Assembly (NCBI GenBank): GCA_938075415.1
Contig: CALJHC010000011.1
Location: 1 to 64,000, forward strand
From: an uncultured Rubripirellula sp.
Lineage (GTDB): Bacteria; Planctomycetota; Planctomycetia; Pirellulales; Pirellulaceae
Length of the DNA: 64,000 nucleotides
Direction: 5' to 3'
The notes beneath the pieces were generated by a model. It made no database searches. It had not been told where the DNA came from and saw only the letters and a program-made list of their open reading frames with translations. Positions 1 through 8,340 of this stretch are shown in pieces. How positions within the stretch are numbered: the first letter of the stretch is position 1; each line of letters begins with the position of its first letter. The position numbers and the translations under genes are program-made.

Positions 1-230
1 CTGCTGACCTCTGCTGAGAGCAGACCGAATAATTATCACCATCGATCCCCGAGACCTCAGGAAGTAATCACCCCATCCATTCGATAAGTTGATTGACAGT
101 AACGACTGCGATAGTTCTTTCTGAGATAGACTACTGAAGAGAAGAATTCCTCGGCCTACAATCGCGGGATTGGAGCGTGAGATTCGTCAAGCGTTGAACC
201 GGCAAACACAGCATTCATCAGGGCTAATTC

Positions 231-1469
231 ATGCATTCGCGACAGATGATTCTCACCGTATTTTTTCTCGTTCCGACTTTTGCCAACGGACAATTGATTC
301 CGAATGCGGACCAATTCGAAGATCAACGCATTACGTTTCCTCTCGCTGACGAACTACCCGAGGTTAAGGAACTGCCCGACCCTTTTGTCTTCCTTGATGG
401 CACGGCGGTGAGAACCCAAGAGGACTGGGCTCGGCGACGTTCTGAGATGAAGGCAATGATTCTCCATTATCAGTTTGGGCATGCTCCCGGTGCCCCCGCC
501 GCCGCGGCGATTGACGCGGAAGTCCTGTCTGAAACCGACGTGTTTGAGGGAAAAGCAGTGAAGCGAGCGGTGCGGCTTCGTTTCGGTCCAGACAAAGCCG
601 TCACCCTATCACTTGGGATCCATGTGCCCAAATGGCGTCGGGGCCCCTTTGCCGTGATCGTCCACAACAGCCCCGAAACGTTCGAGATCGATGATGAGAT
701 CGTCACAGATCTTGTGAATCGAGGTTACATACTCGTCAGCTATCGGAGAACCGATCTGCATCCAGACTGGGGAAAAGACCCCGAGGCAATGAAACGGCGC
801 GATCGAGGTGCCGCACGTCGGGCGTACCCCGATTATGACTGGGGATGCTTGCGTGTTTGGGCATGGGGTGGCAGTGTCACCCTGAATTGGCTCTCTTCCC
901 TACCTGAAGTCGACATGGAAAAGATCGTTTGCACCGGTCACTCGCGTGGCGGACAAACAGCGGCGCTGATGGGAATGACTGATCATCGTGTCGCAGTCGT
1001 CGCCCCCAACGCTGGCGGATCGATCACCACAGGGTGCCACCGAGTGGGAAACGGCAGTCGACTCATTAAAAACAAGATGGCCAGCAGCAATGCGTACTGG
1101 TTCCATCCCAACCTCGCTTCGTTCGGTGACCAAGAGACGAAACTGCCATTTGACCTGCATTTCATCAAGGCATCCATTGCGCCGAGAGCATGGTTCAATG
1201 CCAACGGCCTTGGTGACAAACTCAATGTCCAAGGCAGTATGGTCACTTGGCGGGCCGCACGTGTTGTCTACCAGTGGCTGGGGGTTCAGGAAAAGTGCGG
1301 CCAGTGGTATCGCGAAGGCGGGCATGACCAAGGGGAGCAGGACTGGAGGGCACTCGCTGACTTCGCCGACTTCATTCTCTTTGACAAACCATTACCTGAC
1401 CCAAAGACGTTCTACCAAGAACCATGGCCCGAAATTCCGATGCACTACTCGTGGAAAGCTCCGAATTAA
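231..1469 (+). CDS. Secreted CE15-like alpha/beta hydrolase (glucuronoyl esterase-like)
   Basis: The 412-residue product starts with a signal peptide (about residues 1-20, ending near FANG-Q). The nucleophile elbow G-H-S-R-G-G places the catalytic serine at about residue 238, and a late G-G-H-D motif supplies a likely catalytic histidine at about 365. The S-R-x-G elbow and overall length fit carbohydrate esterase family 15, whose members cleave 4-O-methylglucuronoyl esters between lignin and xylan or comparable esters in algal polymers. Family placement is from recall of the motif, and the acidic triad member was not identified. The gene stands alone, with a transposon remnant downstream. It could also be a related acetyl xylan esterase-type hydrolase. 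The substrate is inferred only. Confidence 0.7.
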   Translation: MHSRQMILTVFFLVPTFANGQLIPNADQFEDQRITFPLADELPEVKELPDPFVFLDGTAVRTQEDWARRRSEMKAMILHYQFGHAPGAPAAAAIDAEVLSETDVFEGKAVKRAVRLRFGPDKAVTLSLGIHVPKWRRGPFAVIVHNSPETFEIDDEIVTDLVNRGYILVSYRRTDLHPDWGKDPEAMKRRDRGAARRAYPDYDWGCLRVWAWGGSVTLNWLSSLPEVDMEKIVCTGHSRGGQTAALMGMTDHRVAVVAPNAGGSITTGCHRVGNGSRLIKNKMASSNAYWFHPNLASFGDQETKLPFDLHFIKASIAPRAWFNANGLGDKLNVQGSMVTWRAARVVYQWLGVQEKCGQWYREGGHDQGEQDWRALADFADFILFDKPLPDPKTFYQEPWPEIPMHYSWKAPN

Positions 1470-1628
1470 TCACTCGTGGTCTTTCAGCGAGACACTGACG
1501 CCCCCAACGTGGTGTCTGCACCAAGTGCAGTGAGGCAATGGGTGCTGACCAGGCGGTTGCCGAGAGACTACGGCGTAACCCAAGCCGAAGGAACGTCGTC
1601 ACGCAGGAAGAAGGAATCTGGGAAACCG

Positions 1629-1910
1629 GGAATCCAATGAACGGTGAATGCGGTCATGTACCTAGTCGAGTCGCCATCGATCAATCACCCGGGCAGCTTC
1701 CTCGAAGCTCAGGAAGAGATCGCGGGTTAGCCATTCATCACGAAGCATACCAACGAACGATTCGACATCGCCGAGGCTCCAAGGACTTCCCTTGGCGATG
1801 CACTACCTTTTGACAGTAGCTTCTTTCAGCCAACGGCAAATCACCCTCGATACGAAATCAGGGCCGCTGCTAATACGAGGATGCACAACTGTACCGCCCA
1901 CGGCGAACAG
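1629..1910 (-). pseudogene. Decayed IS3-family transposase (orfB C-terminal part)
   Basis: Read on the minus strand from 1910 to 1629, one frame gives GPDFVSRVICRWLKEA, then GSPWSLGDVESFVGMLRDEW, then FEEAARVIDRWRLD and HDRIHRSL. This follows the end of IS3-type DDE integrase domains (DNGPEF..., GSPWQNGYVESF...LRDE, DRWRxDYNxxRPHSSLGY). Two in-frame TAG codons interrupt it, at 1803-1805 and 1662-1664; the second replaces the Tyr of the family's DY motif. The catalytic Glu region (ESF) survives, but no upstream half or terminal inverted repeats were found. It is a non-functional fossil. The flanks, 1470-1628 and 1911-2186, hold no convincing gene. Confidence 0.7.
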
Positions 1911-2186
1911 CTTTTAGGCCATCCCTGACTTCATGCCATCCCTGACAATCCGTCTCTTCAAACACTTCGAGCAACGCTTTTAGCAGCTTGCAAACCCTAG
2001 GCCCCCTCTTGCCCTTGCCGATTTCCAAGTCGGACTTAAGCAATTTAGTAACGACCTGATCCAACGCGTGACGCGTTTGAGGCCTAGCGGCAGTCCATCT
2101 CGCGCGGTGCGACCGATCAAGATTCTCTGACTCCCAATCGCTAAATCCGATGAGGGGAGATCTGTACGAAGCTGAAAAAACAAGGG

Positions 2187-2224
2187 TTGACGCAATATAT
2201 CAATGTGATATCATTTTTATATCA
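2187..2224 (+). promoter_or_regulatory. Promoter with overlapping phased ATATCA operator
   Basis: TTGACG (2187-2192), a 16-bp spacer and TATCAT (2209-2214) form a good sigma-70-type promoter 34 bp ahead of the SPFH gene start. Over it lie three ATATCA repeats beginning at 2197, 2208 and 2219, exactly 11 bp apart. The middle one is part of the perfect palindrome TGATATCA (2206-2213). Repeats on one helical face that cover the -10 element are typical of a cooperative repressor site. The Arc-like protein encoded about 1.3 kb downstream is one candidate ligand, but this is inference. Confidence 0.6.
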
Positions 2225-2247
2225 AACCCAACCTTGGAGAATTTATC

Positions 2248-3183
2248 ATGAAGCGTGAACAACCGTTCGAGCCCACAGCGGGGTGGCTACCTCTGCTCAT
2301 TCTTATTGCCATTTCCCTGGCCGCAATTTCAGGCTTCATTATCGGTGTGACGATGCAACAACCGATTCTGATTGTCGGGTCGATGATCTCGTTAGTAGCC
2401 GTTGGGATTGGGGCAATTGGCTTTGTGGCCATCCCGCCCAACCAATCTCGTGTCTTGCTTCTGTTTGGTGAGTATCAAGGAACCGTTCGATCAACTGGCT
2501 TCTTCTGGGTCAACCCTTTCTACAGCAAGCAAAAGCTTTCACTGAGGATTCGAAACTTCGAAACAGGTTCAACATCGACACCCGAGGAGAAAGACCAATC
2601 CGGGCGTGTTGTGAAGCAGAGCGGCCGGACTCAGAGTAAACCCTCAAAAGTGAATGACTGCGATGGAAATCCAGTCGAAATTTCGGCGGTGGTGGTATGG
2701 AAGGTCATTGATACCGCTGAGGCATTATTCGAGGTTGATAACTACGAGCATTACGTCGAGGTTCAGAGCGAGGCTGCACTGCGAGACTTGGCGATGCGTC
2801 ATCCTTACGACAGCAACGACGACACGATCTCACTTCGCGGTAACCCAGACGAGGTCTGTGCGACACTTCAAAGTGATATTCAGCTTCGACTGGAAAATGC
2901 CGGTGTTGAAATTATCGAAGCACGCATCAGCCATCTGGCATACGCACCAGAAATCGCCGCCGCAATGCTGCAGCGGCAACAAGCACAGGCCGTCGTTGCC
3001 GCTCGCACACAGATTGTTGAGGGCGCGGTGGGAATGGTAGAAATGGCACTTGACCAGTTAAGCGAACGGGCAATGGTAGAATTGGATGAGGAACGCAAGG
3101 CGAACATGGTGTCGAATCTCTTGATCGTCCTGTGCAGCGACCGTGCAACCCAGCCAGTGGTGAATGCTGGATCGCTTTACTAG
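2248..3183 (+). CDS. SPFH/band 7 domain membrane protein
   Basis: A 311-residue stomatin/prohibitin-like protein. Two hydrophobic segments lie near the N-terminus (about residues 15-35 and 39-61), followed by the SPFH signature [28 protein letters not shown] and the band-7 core through about residue 250, including the helical [15 protein letters not shown] stretch typical of the family. A charged Gly/Ser/Lys-rich insertion sits at about residues 112-138. Such proteins oligomerise in membrane microdomains and scaffold other proteins. The ATG at 2248 has a GGAG Shine-Dalgarno 8 bp upstream. An operator-like promoter precedes it, and an Arc-like regulator follows after a 349-bp gap, an association I recall for bacterial SPFH genes. 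No specific partner is visible. Confidence 0.85.
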   Translation: MKREQPFEPTAGWLPLLILIAISLAAISGFIIGVTMQQPILIVGSMISLVAVGIGAIGFVAIPPNQSRVLLLFGEYQGTVRSTGFFWVNPFYSKQKLSLRIRNFETGSTSTPEEKDQSGRVVKQSGRTQSKPSKVNDCDGNPVEISAVVVWKVIDTAEALFEVDNYEHYVEVQSEAALRDLAMRHPYDSNDDTISLRGNPDEVCATLQSDIQLRLENAGVEIIEARISHLAYAPEIAAAMLQRQQAQAVVAARTQIVEGAVGMVEMALDQLSERAMVELDEERKANMVSNLLIVLCSDRATQPVVNAGSLY

Positions 3184-3532
3184 GTCTTGCAAAAAGAGAG
3201 AGGTTTTCCATCGAACGCCATTGCATGCTTTGCATTGACGTTCGATGATTCGTCGTAGCCAAACACCGCGAACGTCAAATGATCATCGTTTCACCAACAA
3301 GCTTCACAATGCGTTTAATTGAGCGAGACGTCGCGGTTACCGGGGCGAGACTCAAAATTGCTCGAAGCTGAGGAAAACACATTCAACCCGTGTCGACAAG
3401 GTACCTCATGGCAACGGAAAAATCAGTACTCGAAAAATTCACCCTGACGCCGGGTTCATGAAGATTTCATTCGTCAATGCAATTCGACTACTTCACTCAC
3501 TTCCACCGATGACTCTCCGCTGATTCATTATC
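3184..3532. other. Intergenic, no gene seen
   Basis: 349 bp between the SPFH gene and the Arc-like gene. No open frame with family resemblance and no clear terminator was found. Whether the two genes are cotranscribed cannot be decided from sequence. Confidence 0.4.
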
Positions 3533-3727
3533 ATGCCACGTGAATCTTTCTTGCTACGAACCGACCCGAAGGTCCTCGATGCGTTGCGTCGCTGGTCAGA
3601 GGATGAGTTGCGCAGCACTAACGCTCAGTTGGATTTTCTATTACGAAAAGCGTTACGTGAATCTGGCCGACTTCCAGATCGAGCGACTGAGAGTGACAAA
3701 AAAAAAGATAATCGAGACAGGAAATGA
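3533..3727 (+). CDS. Arc-like ribbon-helix-helix DNA-binding protein
   Basis: A 64-residue protein with the layout of the phage P22 Arc repressor: a short strand (ESFLLRT), helix A (DPKVLDALRRWSEDEL), a turn containing R-S-T-N and helix B (AQLDFLLRKALRESGR), then a Lys/Asp/Arg-rich tail. The R-S-x-N turn and spacing match Arc family domains, which dimerise and insert the beta ribbon into the DNA major groove. The ATG at 3533 has no strong Shine-Dalgarno. It may regulate the upstream SPFH gene, where phased short repeats cover the promoter, or it may act on the membrane-associated SPFH complex. Both roles are inference. Confidence 0.7.
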   Translation: MPRESFLLRTDPKVLDALRRWSEDELRSTNAQLDFLLRKALRESGRLPDRATESDKKKDNRDRK

Positions 3728-3994
3728 TTCACCAACGACGACATCAATTCCTACTCGGATTCAACAGGATGACCGAATCAGCACGGCGGCAGCATTGATG
3801 AATCTTTTCGATATAATCTTTCAGCGTTTAGCTTGACGCTGGCCGGAACAGATCATTGCATGTTTTGGCAACAAGAAGAAAGTCAGGCCCCATCGACCCT
3901 CAGCGACTAATTGATTCTTGAGTGGAATCGCTTATCCTAACGCTTCGAGGCGGGCTGACTTAACCATTTTCCTCACGCTCAACGAGTTCGAACG

Positions 3995-4462
3995 ATGAAA
4001 CCGTATTTTTGTCTTTTTGCCGTATTATTTCTCTCCAATAGTTCGATTGCTCAACAGGCGGTTCCGTCTGAAAGAGAGGGCATCGAACTGAAGGCATTTG
4101 TGAAAAACTATGCCAACGCTTTCAATCAGGAGAATGCTGAAAAAGTACAGTCATTCTTTCATTTCCCCCACTCGACGCTCAACCAAGATCAAGAATTCAA
4201 GGTTATCACTCAAAAGAGCGAATTGAATTTGGAACCGTTCTGGGAAGTCATCAAAACAGACTATGGCTGGAAATCAAATAAGGTCACCGATATCAAGATT
4301 TATGCGGCAACGGAGGAAAAAGCCATGGTCAGCCTTGAGATGGAAGGCGTGGACAATGATGGAAAAACGTTCACCTTGGTAAGAGGTTTTTTAGGCATGT
4401 CGAAGGTGGGCGGGAAATGGGGATTTAGCCAAGTTGCCTGGTACTTTTTCCCAGCTGAGTGA
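3995..4462 (+). CDS. Secreted NTF2/SnoaL-like protein of unknown role
   Basis: 155 residues with a signal peptide (about 1-19, cleavage near SSIA-QQ). The mature part begins with a helix containing the phrase FVKNYANAFNQENAEKVQSFF, a typical opening of NTF2-like (SnoaL/DUF4440) alpha+beta cone folds, and ends with a strand G-K-W-G-F-S-Q-V-A-W. These domains form small hydrophobic cavities and are used as binding modules or enzymes. No catalytic residues can be named. It stands alone between the Arc-like gene and the convergent kinase gene. The fold assignment is by pattern only. Confidence 0.5.
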   Translation: MKPYFCLFAVLFLSNSSIAQQAVPSEREGIELKAFVKNYANAFNQENAEKVQSFFHFPHSTLNQDQEFKVITQKSELNLEPFWEVIKTDYGWKSNKVTDIKIYAATEEKAMVSLEMEGVDNDGKTFTLVRGFLGMSKVGGKWGFSQVAWYFFPAE

Positions 4463-4707
4463 TGAGGTTCATTCTTCGCACAGTCCGCCCTATCCAGGTG
4501 TACACCGGGCCATTGGGAATGGAGACAAAATAATTCGCTCTGATGGCCATACTTGGTGGTTCTTCTCGATTCACCATCATCGAAACAACTACCTGCGAAT
4601 CCGATGGGGATGATTCAGCCGGGCAATTAGTTCTTCGCCCAAATTTGTGCTCAATCATCTTTACGCAGTTCGACGCAGCAGCGTAAATCCCACTTAACCA
4701 CTGGTGA

Positions 4708-7398
4708 TTAAAGCGTTTCGCTCAGCAGATCCAGCCTCTGCTGAGCGTCCTCCAACTTCTGCTGCGCATCATCCCCGGGGCTCACTCTTACTTCATTTTC
4801 TGCAACTTCGACCGCCCGCATTGCCCACTGACGTTTCAGCGGGACCTCCTGGGAGGATTCCAGCATCACCAGCGCACTGGTAACCAGCCATTCAGCAAGC
4901 TCTATGATGTCCTGGTCTTCGGGCTGCAAATCCATGTATTGATCCACTTCCTGCCAACCTTCATCGCAAGTTTGCAGAGCTTGCTCAACCTTTCCCTGTT
5001 CGAAGAGGCACCATGCTTCTCCGTTCGCAGATTCGACCAAAAAGGCTCGAGCGTTATGGAACAGTCCTGCGAATTCAGATTGCTGGTCCATCGAGATTGA
5101 TTTTTGAGCGATTGCCTTGAGACGCCGATATTCGCGGATCGCAAGATCAACATCCTTGGTGTCAAATAGCGAATCCGCCAAGTCAAGTTGCATTTGCAAT
5201 CGGGTCAACCGCTCAGTAAACGAAAGGGTTTCAACAGGCCCTGCGCGGAGGTGAAGTTCAAGAGTTCGTTCATAGTCATCCAGTGCGGCAGCCTCGCTCT
5301 CACTCGATGCAATCGCGTACGCGTAATCCTGATGGATTTCAGCCACTTCCAGAAGCAACGCTCGCTGCGATGGAAACTCTCGCAGCAAATCATCTGCCAG
5401 TGGTATTGTTTCCATCAGAACCGGCCACAACGCAATGTTGTCATCCAATTGATAAAGAACCCTGGCTTTCGTCGCCATGGTTCGCATCTTGAGAAAGCGT
5501 ATCTCCTTCAGCGCCAGCTTCTCCTGACTCATTGAGGAAAGGCGTTTTTCGGCCGTCGAAAGTTCATCGAGTGCAGGATGAAAACGATTCATTCTGTACA
5601 AAGCTTGACCGAGCCGTGAATGCATTTCTGCCTGATACTCAAGCAGCTGCTCATCAGCTCCGCTATTCATGCGCGCCAAACCTTTGGCAGCGGATTTCAA
5701 GAGCTTGATCTGAATTTCATCTGAATCATAAGTCTCGCTATCCAGTTCGTCGTAAGCCTGAAACACAATTGTTTCCATTGCCTTCAAAGCAATGTCACGA
5801 TCCTCTGCTGCTCGAGCGGCCTGCAACTGAACTTCGGTTTGCGCGCCTTTGAGGCGTACCGCAGCAAAGGAAGAGATCCCGGCAATACTGATAAACAACA
5901 AGCCGGTGGCGATCAAACCTGTCGCAGCCACACGATGACGGCTTATCAGGCGCACGGTTCGCCTAGAGAAGCTGACTGGCCTCGCAATGGTGCGTTGACC
6001 TTGCAGGAAAGATTGCAGATCGGCAGCGAATTCGGTCGCCGTTGAGTAACGCGAACGCCGGTCTTTGGACATCGCTTTGAGGCAAATGTTTTCAAGTGAT
6101 TTAGGAATTCGCTCATCCATTCGCCGGGGCGCGATGGGATCCTCATGGATAATCTGCCACAACACCATGCGCACTGTCCCTGTGAAGGGAGGTTGCCCTG
6201 TGATCAATTGATAAAGCACACAGCCCAGTGAATAGATGTCACTTCGTGAATCAATGCCTTTTAAATTATCAATCTGTTCAGGACTCATGTAGGCAGGTGT
6301 ACCAGCCAGGTCACCTGTCCGTGTGAGGTCAGATTGACTGCTGACTTCATGCACCAGCCCAAAGTCAGCCACCAGCACAGTCGGCGGATCCACCGAGTCA
6401 TCCAACAAGAGATTCGACGGTTTGACATCGCGATGCACGAGACCAGCTTGATGGGCTGAAGCAAGCCCCAGAGCAGCCTGCATCACCAAACGAGCTGCTT
6501 CCTTTGCGTCCACTGTTTGCCGAATACGCGTGATGTCACTGAGTGTCTGACCACTCAATAGTTTCATCACCAGCAACGGCGGGAAATCGTCACGGGAAAC
6601 AAATTCATAGACGGGGACAATGTTCTCGTGACGCAATGCCGAGGCCGTTCGGGCCTCGCGTGTCATTCGCTGATAAGCATCCGACGCCGGATCGGCCAGG
6701 TCTCGCAGGATTTTCAGCGCGACCGGGCGATCAAGTTCACTGTCCCAAGCTTCGTACAAAACACCACTGGCACCACTTGCAATGCGTCGCAGCACCTCGT
6801 ACCGACCGATCGCTCCAATTCCCTTTTCGGTCATCGGGGCTTCGGGAAATGAAAGTGCTTGCGAGGACCGGTTGCTGGATCGCTGACGACGCGAATCTCC
6901 ATCGCTGGATCCTGCCCCGCGCGAGCCTGAATCACGAGGGCTGGCGATGAAATCTGAGCCACCCGGGTGTGAGTCAGAGAATTCCTGACGCTGCTTTGCT
7001 TCGGAGGGTGTCGAAAAAGCAGATTTGTTTTTTTTAATCGTGTTACTTTCCGCTTCACCGTGACGCAGGTCAGCAACGATCTTCCTTAGTGCCTCATTTG
7101 CATGGGGAGGAAGTTCTGACGCTGCCGAAGTGTCACTGGTGTTCCCACCCCGAACTTCCAAGCTTGAAAAACTTCGACCGCTGGCACTGCCCCGAAGTGA
7201 ATCATGCCCAAAGGAATCATGGATCATCGGGTCATTAACCATGGCCTCGTCGGAAAGTAATTCCAGACGTTCTTGGCAGCCTTCGCATTCTTGAACATGA
7301 ATCGAAATGGATTCGGCATGATCCGAAGCGAGTGTCTCGTTTAAAAGATGACGCAGTTCGTTGATTGTGGGACAATCATGAGTTTTCTGCTCATTCAT
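4708..7398 (-). CDS. Ser/Thr protein kinase with N-terminal zinc anti-sigma motif
   Basis: About 896 residues from the ATG at 7398, which overlaps the sigma-factor stop as ATGA and has AGGAAA upstream; an in-frame start at 7422 is possible. Near the N-terminus lies H-V-Q-E-C-E-G-C (residues 34-41), an exact H-x3-C-x2-C zinc anti-sigma motif. A low-complexity Ser/Gly/Arg-rich linker follows. A Hanks-type kinase domain then spans about 199-460, with VALKIL, HRDVKPSNLLL, DFGLVHE and GTPAYMSPEQ. One transmembrane helix (about 485-510) separates it from a roughly 380-residue helical, TPR-like C-terminal part. The kinase core is intact. The arrangement implies that the kinase binds or phosphorylates the co-encoded sigma factor in response to an external signal. 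Partner and signal are inferred. Confidence 0.9.
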   Translation of the reverse strand: MNEQKTHDCPTINELRHLLNETLASDHAESISIHVQECEGCQERLELLSDEAMVNDPMIHDSFGHDSLRGSASGRSFSSLEVRGGNTSDTSAASELPPHANEALRKIVADLRHGEAESNTIKKNKSAFSTPSEAKQRQEFSDSHPGGSDFIASPRDSGSRGAGSSDGDSRRQRSSNRSSQALSFPEAPMTEKGIGAIGRYEVLRRIASGASGVLYEAWDSELDRPVALKILRDLADPASDAYQRMTREARTASALRHENIVPVYEFVSRDDFPPLLVMKLLSGQTLSDITRIRQTVDAKEAARLVMQAALGLASAHQAGLVHRDVKPSNLLLDDSVDPPTVLVADFGLVHEVSSQSDLTRTGDLAGTPAYMSPEQIDNLKGIDSRSDIYSLGCVLYQLITGQPPFTGTVRMVLWQIIHEDPIAPRRMDERIPKSLENICLKAMSKDRRSRYSTATEFAADLQSFLQGQRTIARPVSFSRRTVRLISRHRVAATGLIATGLLFISIAGISSFAAVRLKGAQTEVQLQAARAAEDRDIALKAMETIVFQAYDELDSETYDSDEIQIKLLKSAAKGLARMNSGADEQLLEYQAEMHSRLGQALYRMNRFHPALDELSTAEKRLSSMSQEKLALKEIRFLKMRTMATKARVLYQLDDNIALWPVLMETIPLADDLLREFPSQRALLLEVAEIHQDYAYAIASSESEAAALDDYERTLELHLRAGPVETLSFTERLTRLQMQLDLADSLFDTKDVDLAIREYRRLKAIAQKSISMDQQSEFAGLFHNARAFLVESANGEAWCLFEQGKVEQALQTCDEGWQEVDQYMDLQPEDQDIIELAEWLVTSALVMLESSQEVPLKRQWAMRAVEVAENEVRVSPGDDAQQKLEDAQQRLDLLSETL

Positions 7399-8039
7399 GT
7401 TTCTGTTTCCTGCGTAGGCCAAGGCTTACCAATTTTGGATGTCTGGCCATCGATTTGTTCGATCTGGCAAACGACCTCCTTGAGACGTTTCAGCACTCTA
7501 CTCTTCGCAACATAGATTTCTGCCACCTTCATTTTCAGAGATTGCGCAACTTGAGTGACAGGCAATCCCTCCTTGACCAGCATTTCATAAGCACGCCAAG
7601 TGTTGGCTTGAACATGCTCCCTGACGGTTGCTTCAGCTTGCATCAATAACTGGCGACGATATTCCTCATCAATCCGTTTACCCAAATCGTCCCAAGCACT
7701 TGGGTGTCCCACGGAAGACAATCCATCAGGACCGACTGGCTGGCGTGCCAAACGCCTGCCACAGTCTCTCGCAGAATTCACGGTGATCGTTTTTAACCAT
7801 CCGCGGAAACTCCCCCGAGACGGGTCGTATTGAAAAACCCTCATTTTCTCGAGCAATTTCAGCAAAACATCCTGCGTCACGTCAGCCGCATCGGATTCCT
7901 GAAGCCCTGACTGCCAGGCCCATGCGTAGACGGTTGGAGCATATTTATCCACGAACTCTCGCCAGGCGTCGCCGGAGGGATCCAGCGCCAACCTGCCGAT
8001 TAGCGTTTTGCTGGTCGCAAAGGGATCAGGTGACGCCAC
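7395..8039 (-). CDS. RNA polymerase sigma-70 factor, ECF type
   Basis: 214 residues. Region 2 occupies about residues 25-95, with DAADVTQDVLLKLLEKM and GSFRGWLKTITVNSARD, which match the core-binding and -10-recognition helices of ECF factors. Region 4 lies at about 135-195 and includes the helix-turn-helix LPVTQVAQSLKMKVAEIYVAKSRVLKRL. It overlaps the downstream kinase gene by 4 bp, so the two are translationally coupled. ECF factors coupled to Ser/Thr kinases are a known planctomycete arrangement. Divergent to it lies a secreted protease gene that could be a target. No promoter motif shared by both was recognised. Confidence 0.9.
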   Translation of the reverse strand: MASPDPFATSKTLIGRLALDPSGDAWREFVDKYAPTVYAWAWQSGLQESDAADVTQDVLLKLLEKMRVFQYDPSRGSFRGWLKTITVNSARDCGRRLARQPVGPDGLSSVGHPSAWDDLGKRIDEEYRRQLLMQAEATVREHVQANTWRAYEMLVKEGLPVTQVAQSLKMKVAEIYVAKSRVLKRLKEVVCQIEQIDGQTSKIGKPWPTQETET

Positions 8040-8340
8040 TTTGTTCTTCCTCGCGAAAAATGGCTCTCAGTCGATTGACCACGGCATCGGTGCAATCAGC
8101 GTCATTGGATGCTGAATGGGTGGGCCTGCGTTCTGCACGCAATTGTCCACTCATTCTACTCAGTTGGACACACTACTTTGCCCGCCAATCATGAGTTTCG
8201 AAAGATGCAATGCAAAAAGCGGCGACAAGAACTTTTTAAATTTCTGAATTTCTCGTGCAAGATTCCGCAGTTGAGAAACGTAACCCTGGCGAACCGAAGC
8301 TGTTTTCGGTCTTTCTGCCCCCCCATTGATCGAGATAACC
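8040..8340. other. Divergent intergenic region
   Basis: 301 bp between the divergently transcribed sigma factor and protease genes. It must hold both promoters. I found no unambiguous -35/-10 pair and no gene. Confidence 0.4.
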
